Positions 7,443-15,259 of a DNA stretch of 17,867 bases are shown in pieces; the first letter of the stretch is position 1, and each line of letters starts with the position of its first letter. Source of the DNA: UBA9547 sp044349205 (GTDB taxonomy: Bacteria > Bacteroidota > Bacteroidia > Cytophagales > UBA9547); the NCBI GenBank assembly GCA_044349205.1, contig JBIKRJ010000028.1:1-17867 (forward strand). The letters run 5' to 3'. The notes beneath the pieces were generated by a model. That model was not told the DNA's origin. It ran no database searches and saw only the letters and a list, made by a program, of their open reading frames with translations. The translations under genes were made by a program, and so were the position numbers.

Positions 7443-10400
7443 TTATCTGATTAAAGTTACTGTTCCCACCGGTTTTGTGGAATTGGCACCCCCAATTTTC
7501 TGGCCTTTCCACATAGTGCCGTCTTCAAACTCGGCACTTACTTTCCAAACATACACATCGGGAGGTATGGGTTTGCCATCTAAATCGTTCCCCTCCCATG
7601 GTTCGGCAGGACTTCCATTCTGGAGTTTGCTACTTTCCCATATAATAGTACCAAATTGGTCGAATATTTGCAAAGTGTAATTTTTTAAACTTTTGCCCTT
7701 GGGCAAGAAAACACTGCTTTCAGGGCTTCCCATACCTGGTGTTAACGCAGTGGGCACAAACAAGGTTTTAAAAGTTTCAATCAACACATTTTTAATAATG
7801 GTGTCGGTACAACCTGCAACACTTTGTACTATCAATTGCACCTTAGCCTCGCCCGATTTATTGAATTGGTAAGAAGGATTGGTTTTACTGGTGGTGTCTA
7901 ATTCGCCAAACTTCCAGAAATACTTCGCACCCGAAACCGATTGGTTGGTGAACTCTGCTTGCGCCACCGAAGGTACATTGTAATCTACATCATAATCGAA
8001 CGCGGCTAAAGGACGCTTGAACACCTGTACAAAATTCTTTTTGGTGATAGAATCTACGCAGGTGCCATTTTTGGTAACCTTCAGTTTGACTGTGTAAAAG
8101 CCTGCATTTTTGTATTTATGAATACCCTGAGGGGTGTTTTTCACACCAGTGGTATCACCAAAATCCCACGCATAGGTATCGGCATCGCTAGACTTGTTCA
8201 GGAATGAAAAGAAAGTATTTTGACAAGCCACAGGCGAAGCGGCTTCAAAATTTGCTTTTGGCGAATTGGTACCCAAAAAGTTGGTCGTAGAAGTATCTCT
8301 GCATCCTTTGTCTGAAATCGCCACTAAATTGATAATGTAATTTCCTAAGGTTGGGTAATTGACAGAAGGAGAAATAAGGATACTGCTTTGATTCACACCC
8401 TCAAACTTCCATTCATACGACACCGAACCTGTCGATTTATTAATTGTTTGCACTTTTGCAGGGTAGCTACACGAAGTCTCGGGACTAATGGTGAAATTAC
8501 TTTTAGGTTTTGGATGCACCACAATAGTTTTTTCGGTCGAATCTTTGCAACCCAAATTGGAAGTAAAAAGCTTGGCTTTGTATGTTCCATCGGTCAAATA
8601 ATAGTACTGCCTGCTCACACTATCGCCTAAAGCAGTACCCCCGTCACCAAACTTCCAGAAAAAGCTTGTAGCATTGGTAGAATTGTTGGTAAACCCTACT
8701 TTCAAAGGTTTGCAACCTGCAAGCACATCGGTAGAAAACTGAGAAACTGGTGGTGAAAATATCCTGACGAAAACAGAATCATAATTAAAACAGCCTTTTG
8801 CCGATTCAGCTGTGACTAATACTTTAAATCGACCGGCACTATACGAATGCGTGGGCTGTAATGTGGAAGAAGTGGGTGAATTGTCGCCAAAATTCCATAC
8901 ATAACTTTTTAGGTTTGATGGTATCGGCCTGAAGGTAATTGGCTTGCCATTGCAACCAATTGTATCAGCAACCGATATTTTGATGTCGGGCAAAGGATGC
9001 ACCGTTATTTTTGTCAATGTTTTAGTCGAATCGAAAGCACAGCCATTGTCAGCATACATTTTCACATAATAATCTCCAGCTTTGGTATAGGTATGGGTGG
9101 CATCGAAATCGTACCCCACGGCACCGTCGCCAAATTTCCAAGTACTCCGCGTAGCCCCTACCGAATAGTTGGTGAATTTGATCTTCAATGGGGCACAGCC
9201 TTCCAATACATCGGCATTGAAAAAAGGATTTATATTATTGGGGCTCACTTTCAATACTTTGTAAGCAGTATCTACCCCGCACGGATTGGTAGATATGAGC
9301 GACACGGTAAAAGAGGTGTCTTTTTTGCCTACTTGATAGTACGCATGGGTGTGGAAAATAGCATCGGTAGTACTCGTAGGACTGCCATCGCCATAGTTCC
9401 AAATAAAACTATAAGGTCTACCCACCGAAGCATTTTTCAAAGTAAAAATAGCTGGCGTACAGCCGTAATTTTTATCAGTACCAATCACAGAAGATGGCTT
9501 AGGAATCACTTTGACAGAATCGATAAATGTAGAAATCCCACACCGATTCTGAACGTCCAGCTTCAAGATATAAGTAGTGTCGCTGGCAGTCACAATAGAA
9601 TATAGAATATTGCCTGGGTCGCGCAAAGTACTGGGTTGTCCATTTCCAAAGTCCCAAGCATAGGTCACGTGTTTGCCAACCGATTTGTTGGTCAAAAACA
9701 CGCTTAGAGGTTTACAGCCCTCTTCTTTGTCTTTGGTAAAACTGGCAATAGGCGCCACCACCACATCAATCTTCTTGCTCAAAGAGTCAGAACATTTAAA
9801 GGAAGAAATGGCAACGGCTTTCAAAAAATAAGAGCCTGTATCGGTGTAAGCATATTTTACATTGGTGGCCAAATTGGAAAATTTACCGTCGCCGAAAGAC
9901 CAACGAATGGCGGTGTCGCCCGTAGTTTTGTTCCCAATCTGTACCTCTTCAAGCTTACAGACCACACTGTCCACATCGAAAGTCACTTTCGGAATTGGAC
10001 GCACAAAAAGCTGAATGCTGTTGGTATCCAAGCATCCAGTAATAGTATCCACCGCTCTCAATCGATAGAGTGTGGTATTTGGTGGACTTACCACAAACGA
10101 AGAAGCGTTCGAAACAATAATGCCATTGGCCGTCCACTCGTATTTTTTCCCTGGGGAAGATGCACCGCCAAGGGTAACATTTGTCTTCTCACATATTGAG
10201 TTTACCGACCCTACTTCCACTTTGGGCAATGGATTTATGGTGACCGTATCGTTCAAAATCTCACTACAAGCATTGGACAAACTGGTAATTCGGTACACCA
10301 CTCTTTCTGTATTTTGACCAGAATTTAAAAGTCGTTGATTAATGAGTGCACCTTGCCCAGAAACAGCGCCAATTGCTCCCGACGTAGGAAATATTGTCCA

Positions 10401-13400
10401 ACTAAAAGTTGTACCCAAAATATTAGAACTTATCGCAATTATGGCCGAATCCTTGCTGCAAATGTTGAAGTTGAGGGGTGTTGCCGAAATTCGAGGACGC
10501 GGATATACCCTCACTTCCTTCACTCCCACAGGCCCATCGCAACCATTTGCCCTAGGTGTTACTGTATAAATGGCTTTTTCAAGTGTGTTGCCATTATTGA
10601 ATAAACTTTGTGTAATCGTGTTGCCACTACCAATGGTGTCGCCGGTAAGAATCCCACTAAATGTAGCTTTCCAAAAAAATGTAGTATTTGGCACCGGAGA
10701 AGAAATGTTGATTGTGGTAGATGCCCCTCCGCAAATAGTGTCATTTTTCAACACTCCATCTGTAAAAGTAGGACTAGGTCTTACCAAAATTCTGACCACA
10801 AAAGGGGTACTGTTGCAACCTAAAGTAGTGGACAATGTAGTGTATGTAACCGTTTCGCTTCGATTGCTAAAACTAACCAAGGAGTCAGTTATCGTATTTC
10901 CGCTTGCCGCAGTATTGCCTATGATGAGTGCATTTTGCGGGCTTGACCAAGACAATGTTGCACCTGGCAAACTTGATGTTAATTTAATGTTTATTTTTTC
11001 TCCACTACATATCGTATCGGCCGAAGGGGTGGCGCTTACGCTAGCTGCGGGTGGCCTTACTGTTACAACTGTGCTTGTAGCAGGCCCTTCGCAGCCAAAC
11101 AAAGAACCTTTTACTGAATAGCTAACATCGACCGAAGTAGCAGAATTATTGGTTAAAAGTTGATTGATGGAATCGCCCACACCATCGCTACCACCCGAAA
11201 TGATATTACCAAGATCTGGAGTGTAGGCCCAAGCATAGGTAACGCCTTTGGTAGGAGAAGTTAAGCCCAAAGCAGTGCTAGCACCATTACAAATAGCAGG
11301 ATCGTCGGGACTTACAATTGTTTTGGGCAATGGTACAACGCTAACAATATAGTCTGATTGAGCAAAGCATGTTCCAACAATTGCTTTGGAAGTAATCGTA
11401 TACGTTACTTTCACAATGGAATCGGTCGTATTGGTGATGGTTTGAACTGGGATTACATCTGTTCCTGATGTTGTGAACCCAATAACACCTGATACAGCAT
11501 TGGCAATCCATGTCAATATTCCCGTATCGGTCGTAATGCTCACCGCTTTGGTTGACTTTCCAGAACATATTTGTTGGCGGGTGGTATCGTACACTACTGC
11601 AGGATTGGGGTTTACTGTTACCACATAATCTACGGCCTGTCCTGTACACAGGGCTGGTGCTGGACCTGTAGGAGTAATGTTATATTTAACTGTTTCCGAA
11701 ACAAATACATTGCTTATCAATACATCTCTAATGCTATCTCCCACGCCTGTAGGACTAAAGCCCGTTACATTGCCCGTAGGATTGGTTACAAGCCAGTTAA
11801 ATGTAGTATTCTTCACATTTATAATTGGCTTGTATTTCACGGTGTCTCTTGAACATAGTGTCAAAGTTCCGCCCTGTATCACTGGTATTTGATTTAATGC
11901 TATTCTATACCTCAATGTATCGGCCACACAATTCAACACAGTATTTGTGAGGGTATTGTAAGTATTCACTCCTCGTACAAGGTAAGTGACGGTATCGCCA
12001 TTGTCACTGCCATTGGTGAGTACCTGTGCAGGCAAACTGGTAGTACCACTTGGAGTAAAACCAGTTACGCTACGAGTACCTGTAGCTGTAAAGGAAACAG
12101 CGGTAGCAACTACGTTTGAAGAAAAATTAACGGGGGTAGATATCACACCTGCACACAAACTTTGATTGGGAACATCAGATGTAATTTTTGGTTTTGGATA
12201 AACATAATACACATATCGTATTGGCAAACCTGGACATACATCTACACGAGGCGTGATTGTGTACACAACTGAATCTAATGTAGTACCCTGATTGTCGAAG
12301 GTTTGAATTGGCAAATCGCCAGAACCAGTCGCAATGAATCCCTTCACATTGTTAGAACCTTGGGTTGCCACCCAATTGAATCTAGTACCTACTATGGTGG
12401 CATTTAGTTTGACTAATGTGGTAGGAGAGCCAGAACATACCGACTGACGGCGAACTGTGTTGGTAATAACCGGCACCTCAAAAATGGTAAAACTCGTACT
12501 GGAGCTATCTGTACCGCAAGTATTTGTAGCTTTTAGGGTAATTTTTTGATTTCCAAAATTGGCAAAAAAAGACCCAGGCGATGTTTCTCCAATAGTAGTA
12601 GCTGGATTGCCTGACTGATATTTCCATTCAAATGTGGTATTTGTTCCACAACTATTGGTGTTGGCTTCAGGTCTTACAAAAACAGCACCACAAGTATTGT
12701 TAACTGAGAGAACTGTCACCTTTGGTTTGTTCAACACAATCACGTTTTTACTTGCAGCTCCCGAAACACCACAAGCATTGGAAACATTGAGCGTAACAGA
12801 GTACAAACCTGGTAAAGTAAACCTGATGGTGGGATTGATGTCGCTGGGTGTACTATTAAAAAAACTTGAAGAACCTGAAGCGCCACCACAAAATCCAGTA
12901 CTTCCCGCACCTGTGATGTATTTTGAAGACCACGTGTAAGTGGCAGGTACTATATTGCTGAGTGCATTCGAATTGTTAGTGGTTTTCACATCCAAGGGTG
13001 CACAACCTCCCGTAGGAGGATTATCCAATGAAAAATTATTGGTAGGTCTTGCTGAAATGCATATCTGTTTGATTGCGGTATCGCCCAAGGTACAATAAAG
13101 CCCTTTTGCTATGAGGCGCACCTTGTAACAACCCGTTGTCACAAACAAATGTTGAGGATTTTGTAATGTAGATACGTTGTTGAAGGAAGAACCAGGGTCA
13201 TCAAAATTCCATTCGTAACTTGTAGAATCGCCACAATCGCCATCCAATCCTTTGGTTGAATTATTGGTAAACTTAACCGCCACATCGCTACAGCCAAATG
13301 AACGGTCAGTAGTAAAATCAGCCTTAGGTTTTATACTAACTGACAGATTGTTGATAGAGGCAACGGTAGAATCACATTCGTTTTTTGCTTTAACGGTCAC

Positions 13401-14471
13401 GTTGACCAAGGAACCATTGCAAGAACTTTTGCTGAATGTATGGAAAATTGAATCCACTGTGATGGGCGATTTCCATACCTCGACCGGTGATCCATCGCCA
13501 AAATCCCATACGTAATTCGTACCGCCTGGGTTGGTCTTATAATTTGTCAGTTTGAACCAATAGCCACTAGATCCGCATATTTTTGAACCACTATTTACAG
13601 AACTTTGCAGTCCTACAGTAGGTTTTGACTGGTTGGCAAAAACATAGTTTTTGATAGCCGTACAAGTAAAAGTTCCATTTTTACCTGTTCCAGTAAAGAC
13701 AATATTGTAAAGCCCTTTAGTGTATGAATTGTTTAAAGAATTGACAAAAGTGGCGTTCGTCAAATTTAATGTAGGCGAACCATCGCCCCAGTTCAGGGTG
13801 TATCCAGTAATGTTACTTGTGTTGGCACTACCATTCGTTACGCTCAGCGTATAGTTGCCACCTCCACAATTCTTGAAGGGCGAACCAGTGTTGGCATCCA
13901 ACAGCGCTATTTCGGGTTTTCTTACTACGGTTATGGTTTGGGTAGTGGTAGCAGAACAACCTGCCGTGTTAGTGACTTTCAGCGAAACCTGAAAAGTTTG
14001 TGTACCCGTACCTGACGCATCAAATGCATGAGACACTATCCTGCCATTGTCTTTCGGTGTACCATCACCAAAATCCCATTCATAAGTAAGACCTACCACA
14101 GTACTTGTAGCAGTAAACCTTAGGCTATCTCCCGAACATTTGTTGTTGTTTGTAAAAGTAAAGGCGGCATTAGGTAAGGTTGAAATAGAAATTGTTCTAT
14201 TTACACTTGTACAACCGGTAGCAGCCAAAGTAACTGTTTTGTTTCCTGAGGTTGGATAGGCATATGTTACAGAGGTGCCAGTCGACTGCGCACCATCAAT
14301 TGTCCATGAGTATACTAAAGTTCTTGGGTTGCTGACTGAAAAAGTAAGTGTGTTGTTGGGACAAAGCGAACCTGTAATGATCATATTCGCCGTGGTAGGA
14401 CATTGCGCTTGCAAATGGCCAAAACCAAGCAAATACACTATAAACAAAATGGAAAAAATTAATCTATTCAT
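7443..14471 (-). CDS. Giant PKD-repeat surface protein with type IX secretion type B sorting domain (SprB-like)
   Basis: This 2342-residue protein is predicted to be exported by Sec and then T9SS to the cell surface or medium. It has a signal peptide (about 1-22, ending LQA before QC). Tandem PKD or Ig-like domains fill residues 24-670, with cores such as YEWDFGDG (130-137), LNWGDG (226-231) and YVWDFGDG (320-327). Eight cysteine-paired PKD-like modules follow (about 676-1415), then an Ig-like segment, and about nine more PKD domains (1493-2233) with cores such as WSFGDG, YAWDFGNG and FFWKFGDG. The last 106 residues are a type B C-terminal sorting domain (gliding-motility-associated type), with KNYTLQIFDQFGTIIW, PWEGNDLDGKPIPPDVYVW and a terminal VGTVTLIR. 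No enzyme domain was recognised. The role is probably adhesion, gliding or another surface function, as for SprB-like proteins; this is inference. The ATG at 14471 directly precedes the signal peptide. The porP-like gene follows 78 bases later. Confidence 0.93.
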   Translation of the reverse strand: MNRLIFSILFIVYLLGFGHLQAQCPTTANMIITGSLCPNNTLTFSVSNPRTLVYSWTIDGAQSTGTSVTYAYPTSGNKTVTLAATGCTSVNRTISISTLPNAAFTFTNNNKCSGDSLRFTATSTVVGLTYEWDFGDGTPKDNGRIVSHAFDASGTGTQTFQVSLKVTNTAGCSATTTQTITVVRKPEIALLDANTGSPFKNCGGGNYTLSVTNGSANTSNITGYTLNWGDGSPTLNLTNATFVNSLNNSYTKGLYNIVFTGTGKNGTFTCTAIKNYVFANQSKPTVGLQSSVNSGSKICGSSGYWFKLTNYKTNPGGTNYVWDFGDGSPVEVWKSPITVDSIFHTFSKSSCNGSLVNVTVKAKNECDSTVASINNLSVSIKPKADFTTDRSFGCSDVAVKFTNNSTKGLDGDCGDSTSYEWNFDDPGSSFNNVSTLQNPQHLFVTTGCYKVRLIAKGLYCTLGDTAIKQICISARPTNNFSLDNPPTGGCAPLDVKTTNNSNALSNIVPATYTWSSKYITGAGSTGFCGGASGSSSFFNSTPSDINPTIRFTLPGLYSVTLNVSNACGVSGAASKNVIVLNKPKVTVLSVNNTCGAVFVRPEANTNSCGTNTTFEWKYQSGNPATTIGETSPGSFFANFGNQKITLKATNTCGTDSSSTSFTIFEVPVITNTVRRQSVCSGSPTTLVKLNATIVGTRFNWVATQGSNNVKGFIATGSGDLPIQTFDNQGTTLDSVVYTITPRVDVCPGLPIRYVYYVYPKPKITSDVPNQSLCAGVISTPVNFSSNVVATAVSFTATGTRSVTGFTPSGTTSLPAQVLTNGSDNGDTVTYLVRGVNTYNTLTNTVLNCVADTLRYRIALNQIPVIQGGTLTLCSRDTVKYKPIINVKNTTFNWLVTNPTGNVTGFSPTGVGDSIRDVLISNVFVSETVKYNITPTGPAPALCTGQAVDYVVTVNPNPAVVYDTTRQQICSGKSTKAVSITTDTGILTWIANAVSGVIGFTTSGTDVIPVQTITNTTDSIVKVTYTITSKAIVGTCFAQSDYIVSVVPLPKTIVSPDDPAICNGASTALGLTSPTKGVTYAWAYTPDLGNIISGGSDGVGDSINQLLTNNSATSVDVSYSVKGSLFGCEGPATSTVVTVRPPAASVSATPSADTICSGEKINIKLTSSLPGATLSWSSPQNALIIGNTAASGNTITDSLVSFSNRSETVTYTTLSTTLGCNSTPFVVRILVRPSPTFTDGVLKNDTICGGASTTINISSPVPNTTFFWKATFSGILTGDTIGSGNTITQSLFNNGNTLEKAIYTVTPRANGCDGPVGVKEVRVYPRPRISATPLNFNICSKDSAIIAISSNILGTTFSWTIFPTSGAIGAVSGQGALINQRLLNSGQNTERVVYRITSLSNACSEILNDTVTINPLPKVEVGSVNSICEKTNVTLGGASSPGKKYEWTANGIIVSNASSFVVSPPNTTLYRLRAVDTITGCLDTNSIQLFVRPIPKVTFDVDSVVCKLEEVQIGNKTTGDTAIRWSFGDGKFSNLATNVKYAYTDTGSYFLKAVAISSFKCSDSLSKKIDVVVAPIASFTKDKEEGCKPLSVFLTNKSVGKHVTYAWDFGNGQPSTLRDPGNILYSIVTASDTTYILKLDVQNRCGISTFIDSVKVIPKPSSVIGTDKNYGCTPAIFTLKNASVGRPYSFIWNYGDGSPTSTTDAIFHTHAYYQVGKKDTSFTVSLISTNPCGVDTAYKVLKVSPNNINPFFNADVLEGCAPLKIKFTNYSVGATRSTWKFGDGAVGYDFDATHTYTKAGDYYVKMYADNGCAFDSTKTLTKITVHPLPDIKISVADTIGCNGKPITFRPIPSNLKSYVWNFGDNSPTSSTLQPTHSYSAGRFKVLVTAESAKGCFNYDSVFVRIFSPPVSQFSTDVLAGCKPLKVGFTNNSTNATSFFWKFGDGGTALGDSVSRQYYYLTDGTYKAKLFTSNLGCKDSTEKTIVVHPKPKSNFTISPETSCSYPAKVQTINKSTGSVSYEWKFEGVNQSSILISPSVNYPTLGNYIINLVAISDKGCRDTSTTNFLGTNSPKANFEAASPVACQNTFFSFLNKSSDADTYAWDFGDTTGVKNTPQGIHKYKNAGFYTVKLKVTKNGTCVDSITKKNFVQVFKRPLAAFDYDVDYNVPSVAQAEFTNQSVSGAKYFWKFGELDTTSKTNPSYQFNKSGEAKVQLIVQSVAGCTDTIIKNVLIETFKTLFVPTALTPGMGSPESSVFLPKGKSLKNYTLQIFDQFGTIIWESSKLQNGSPAEPWEGNDLDGKPIPPDVYVWKVSAEFEDGTMWKGQKIGGANSTKPVGTVTLIR
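7446..7763 (-). other. Type IX secretion type B C-terminal sorting domain
   Basis: Residues 2237-2342 match the gliding-motility-associated C-terminal domain pattern. They start with LFVPTALTPG, have the strand YTLQIFDQFGTIIWES, then W-E-G-N-D-L-D-G-K-P-I-P-P and YVWKVSAEFEDG, and end GTVTLIR at the very C-terminus. This domain directs proteins through T9SS. It is the class that depends on a PorP/SprF-like partner, which is encoded next door. Confidence 0.88.
7773..9995 (-). other. C-terminal PKD domain block of the giant protein
   Basis: This codes for residues 1493-2233, about nine PKD domains of 75 to 90 residues. Most open with a G-C-x-P-L-x-V-x-F-T-N-x-S pattern (for example EGCKPLSVFLTN, EGCAPLKIKFTN, AGCKPLKVGFTN). 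Each then has a W-x-F-G-D core and usually a second cysteine near the end (NGCAFDS, LGCKDST, KGCRDTS). The last unit (2153-2233) and the WKFEG unit near 2021 are degenerate. The block leads straight into the sorting domain. Confidence 0.75.
10227..12446 (-). repeat. Eight tandem ~94-residue cysteine-paired PKD-like modules in the giant protein
   Basis: Residues 676-1415 contain eight diverged modules. Each starts with a motif like ICSGxST and ends with a strand like VxVxPxP. The first cysteine falls at 679, 773, 873, 969, 1061, 1155, 1247 and 1338, a spacing of 91 to 100. A second cysteine follows 64 to 75 residues later in every copy (746, 848, 942, 1035, 1127, 1219, 1311, 1402). Between them most copies share a TGxGDxIxxQxLxN-like stretch and a VxYxIxP strand. 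The two cysteines per copy probably form an intradomain disulfide. The copies are too diverged for recent duplication. Confidence 0.8.
12462..14402 (-). other. N-terminal PKD/Ig-like domain block of the giant protein
   Basis: This stretch codes for residues 24-670, about seven beta-sandwich units. The first (24-98) is Ig/PKD-like. The following units have PKD cores with W-x-F/W-G-D-G at 132-137, 228-231 and 322-327, and a variant WNFDD at 421-425. The last two (about 478-581 and 583-665) lack the GDG loop but keep the hydrophobic strand pattern and a C-G motif near the end (NACGVS, NTCGTD). At the DNA level the W-D-F-G-D-G cores recur as near-identical stretches. Confidence 0.75.
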
Positions 14472-14550
14472 CGACTACTATACCCTTATACCTTGTGTTA
14501 GTATTTTATGTTTCATGTTTTGCGTCAATTAGTGAAATTTTCAGATTCAG

Positions 14551-14613
14551 TATTCGAATATTACTACCTCCAACTATTTCACATTTTTGAACACAAACAA
14601 CAATTTTAATTGT
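14551..14613. promoter_or_regulatory. Two short perfect palindromes upstream of the giant gene
   Basis: The 264 bases between the giant gene start and the rnpB terminator hold no ORF and no perfect TAnnTTTG on the minus strand. Within them TATTCGAATA (14551-14560) is a perfect 10-base palindrome. ACAATT-TT-AATTGT (14600-14613) is a perfect 14-base inverted repeat. They lie about 80 and 130 bases upstream of the start codon and could be regulator sites, but AT-rich DNA makes such palindromes by chance. Confidence 0.2.
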
Positions 14614-14735
14614 GAGTATTCAGAATTTGTAACTTTACAACACTATTTTCTCATGTAAGAAACGAGTAGGTTTTGTACAAAAAATTGACAACAAAAACAC
14701 TTAAAAATGATATATAAAAAATACTATTCTTTCTT

Positions 14736-14764
14736 AAAAAAAGGCTATCAAAATAGATAGCCTT
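14736..14764 (-). terminator. Rho-independent terminator of rnpB
   Basis: On the minus strand a 9-bp stem AAGGCTATC (14764-14756) / GATAGCCTT (14749-14741), with a six-base loop, is followed by an unbroken run of T that starts within the stem (14742-14736). It begins about 10 bases after the predicted 3' end of the RNase P RNA. No other gene ends here, so it serves rnpB and insulates the giant gene from read-through. Confidence 0.88.
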
Positions 14765-14773
14765 CTGATTTTT

Positions 14774-15140
14774 TGCCAACCTGTAAGCCGGGTTCTGTCG
14801 AGCCCTGTCATTTATCTTGGCCACACATTGCTGTGGGGCTCCAGCAGCCTACCCTCCCCAACATCTTCTAAGGAACGGAAACGGGCCGTTTCACATTTGG
14901 GGTTTATTTGGCCTTTCAATCCGTAAGGTTTGCCTTGCCTCCTTTGTCACCAACGGAGCGGTGGGCTCTTACCCCACCTTTTCACCTTTTCCCAAAGCGC
15001 AAGCGCCATAGGTAGTTTGTTTTCTGTGGCACTTTCTGTGGCTTTGTTTCCAAAACCCCTTCCCGTTAGGAAGTACGGCGCCCTGTATTGCCCGGACTTT
15101 CCTCTCCAAATCAAGTTTGGAGCGACAGAGTAGTTGGCTC
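14774..15140 (-). ncRNA. rnpB: RNase P RNA (class A)
   Basis: This is the catalytic RNA of RNase P, which matures tRNA 5' ends. The universally conserved regions are visible on the minus strand: GAGGAAAGTCCGGGC (15104-15090), which forms one strand of P4, and ACAGAACCCGGCTTAC (14798-14783), the 3' conserved region that pairs with it. The ends pair as helix P1: GCCAAC (15138-15133) with GTTGGC (14780-14775), which fixes both boundaries to within a few bases. A CTCCAAA-loop-TTTGGAG hairpin between P1 and P4 fits P3. The length of about 367 is normal for bacterial type A RNA. It has its own -7 element directly upstream and its own terminator. The exact 5' and 3' nucleotides are estimates. Confidence 0.95.
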
Positions 15141-15141
15141 A

Positions 15142-15149
15142 CAAATCTA
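15142..15149 (-). promoter_or_regulatory. -7 promoter element of rnpB (TAnnTTTG)
   Basis: TAGATTTG on the minus strand (15149-15142) perfectly matches the Bacteroidota -7 consensus. It lies so that transcription would begin within a few bases of 15138, exactly where helix P1 of the RNase P RNA starts. No good TTG -33 element is seen at the expected spacing (about 15168-15174). Confidence 0.7.
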
Positions 15150-15163
15150 ACAGGATTTTTCTA

Positions 15164-15186
15164 TTGCATGCTTATAAATAATGCAA
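15164..15186. promoter_or_regulatory. Inverted repeat between divergent rnpB and mutL
   Basis: TTGCAT (15164-15169) and ATGCAA (15181-15186) form a perfect 6-base inverted repeat with an 11-base spacer. It sits just upstream of the rnpB -7 element and 74 bases before mutL. The dyad has the form of a dimeric regulator site, but nothing else supports a function. No perfect TAnnTTTG for mutL was found on the plus strand in this gap. Confidence 0.2.
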
Positions 15187-15259
15187 AACAAGCGATTGAA
15201 TCAATAAAGTAAATTCATAATTCACCACTCATATTTCCTCGCTAACTTGCAAACCAATC

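Noticed and set aside
8997..11121. Several plus-strand open frames of 75-202 codons inside the giant gene
   Set aside because: They are shadows of a repetitive coding sequence; none has a recognisable domain and the minus-strand frame is continuous with clear PKD structure.
14472..14735. Search for a TAnnTTTG promoter for the giant gene
   Set aside because: No perfect -7 match on the minus strand; the nearest candidates (such as TAGTTGGA after a TTTG at 17-base spacing) match too few consensus positions.
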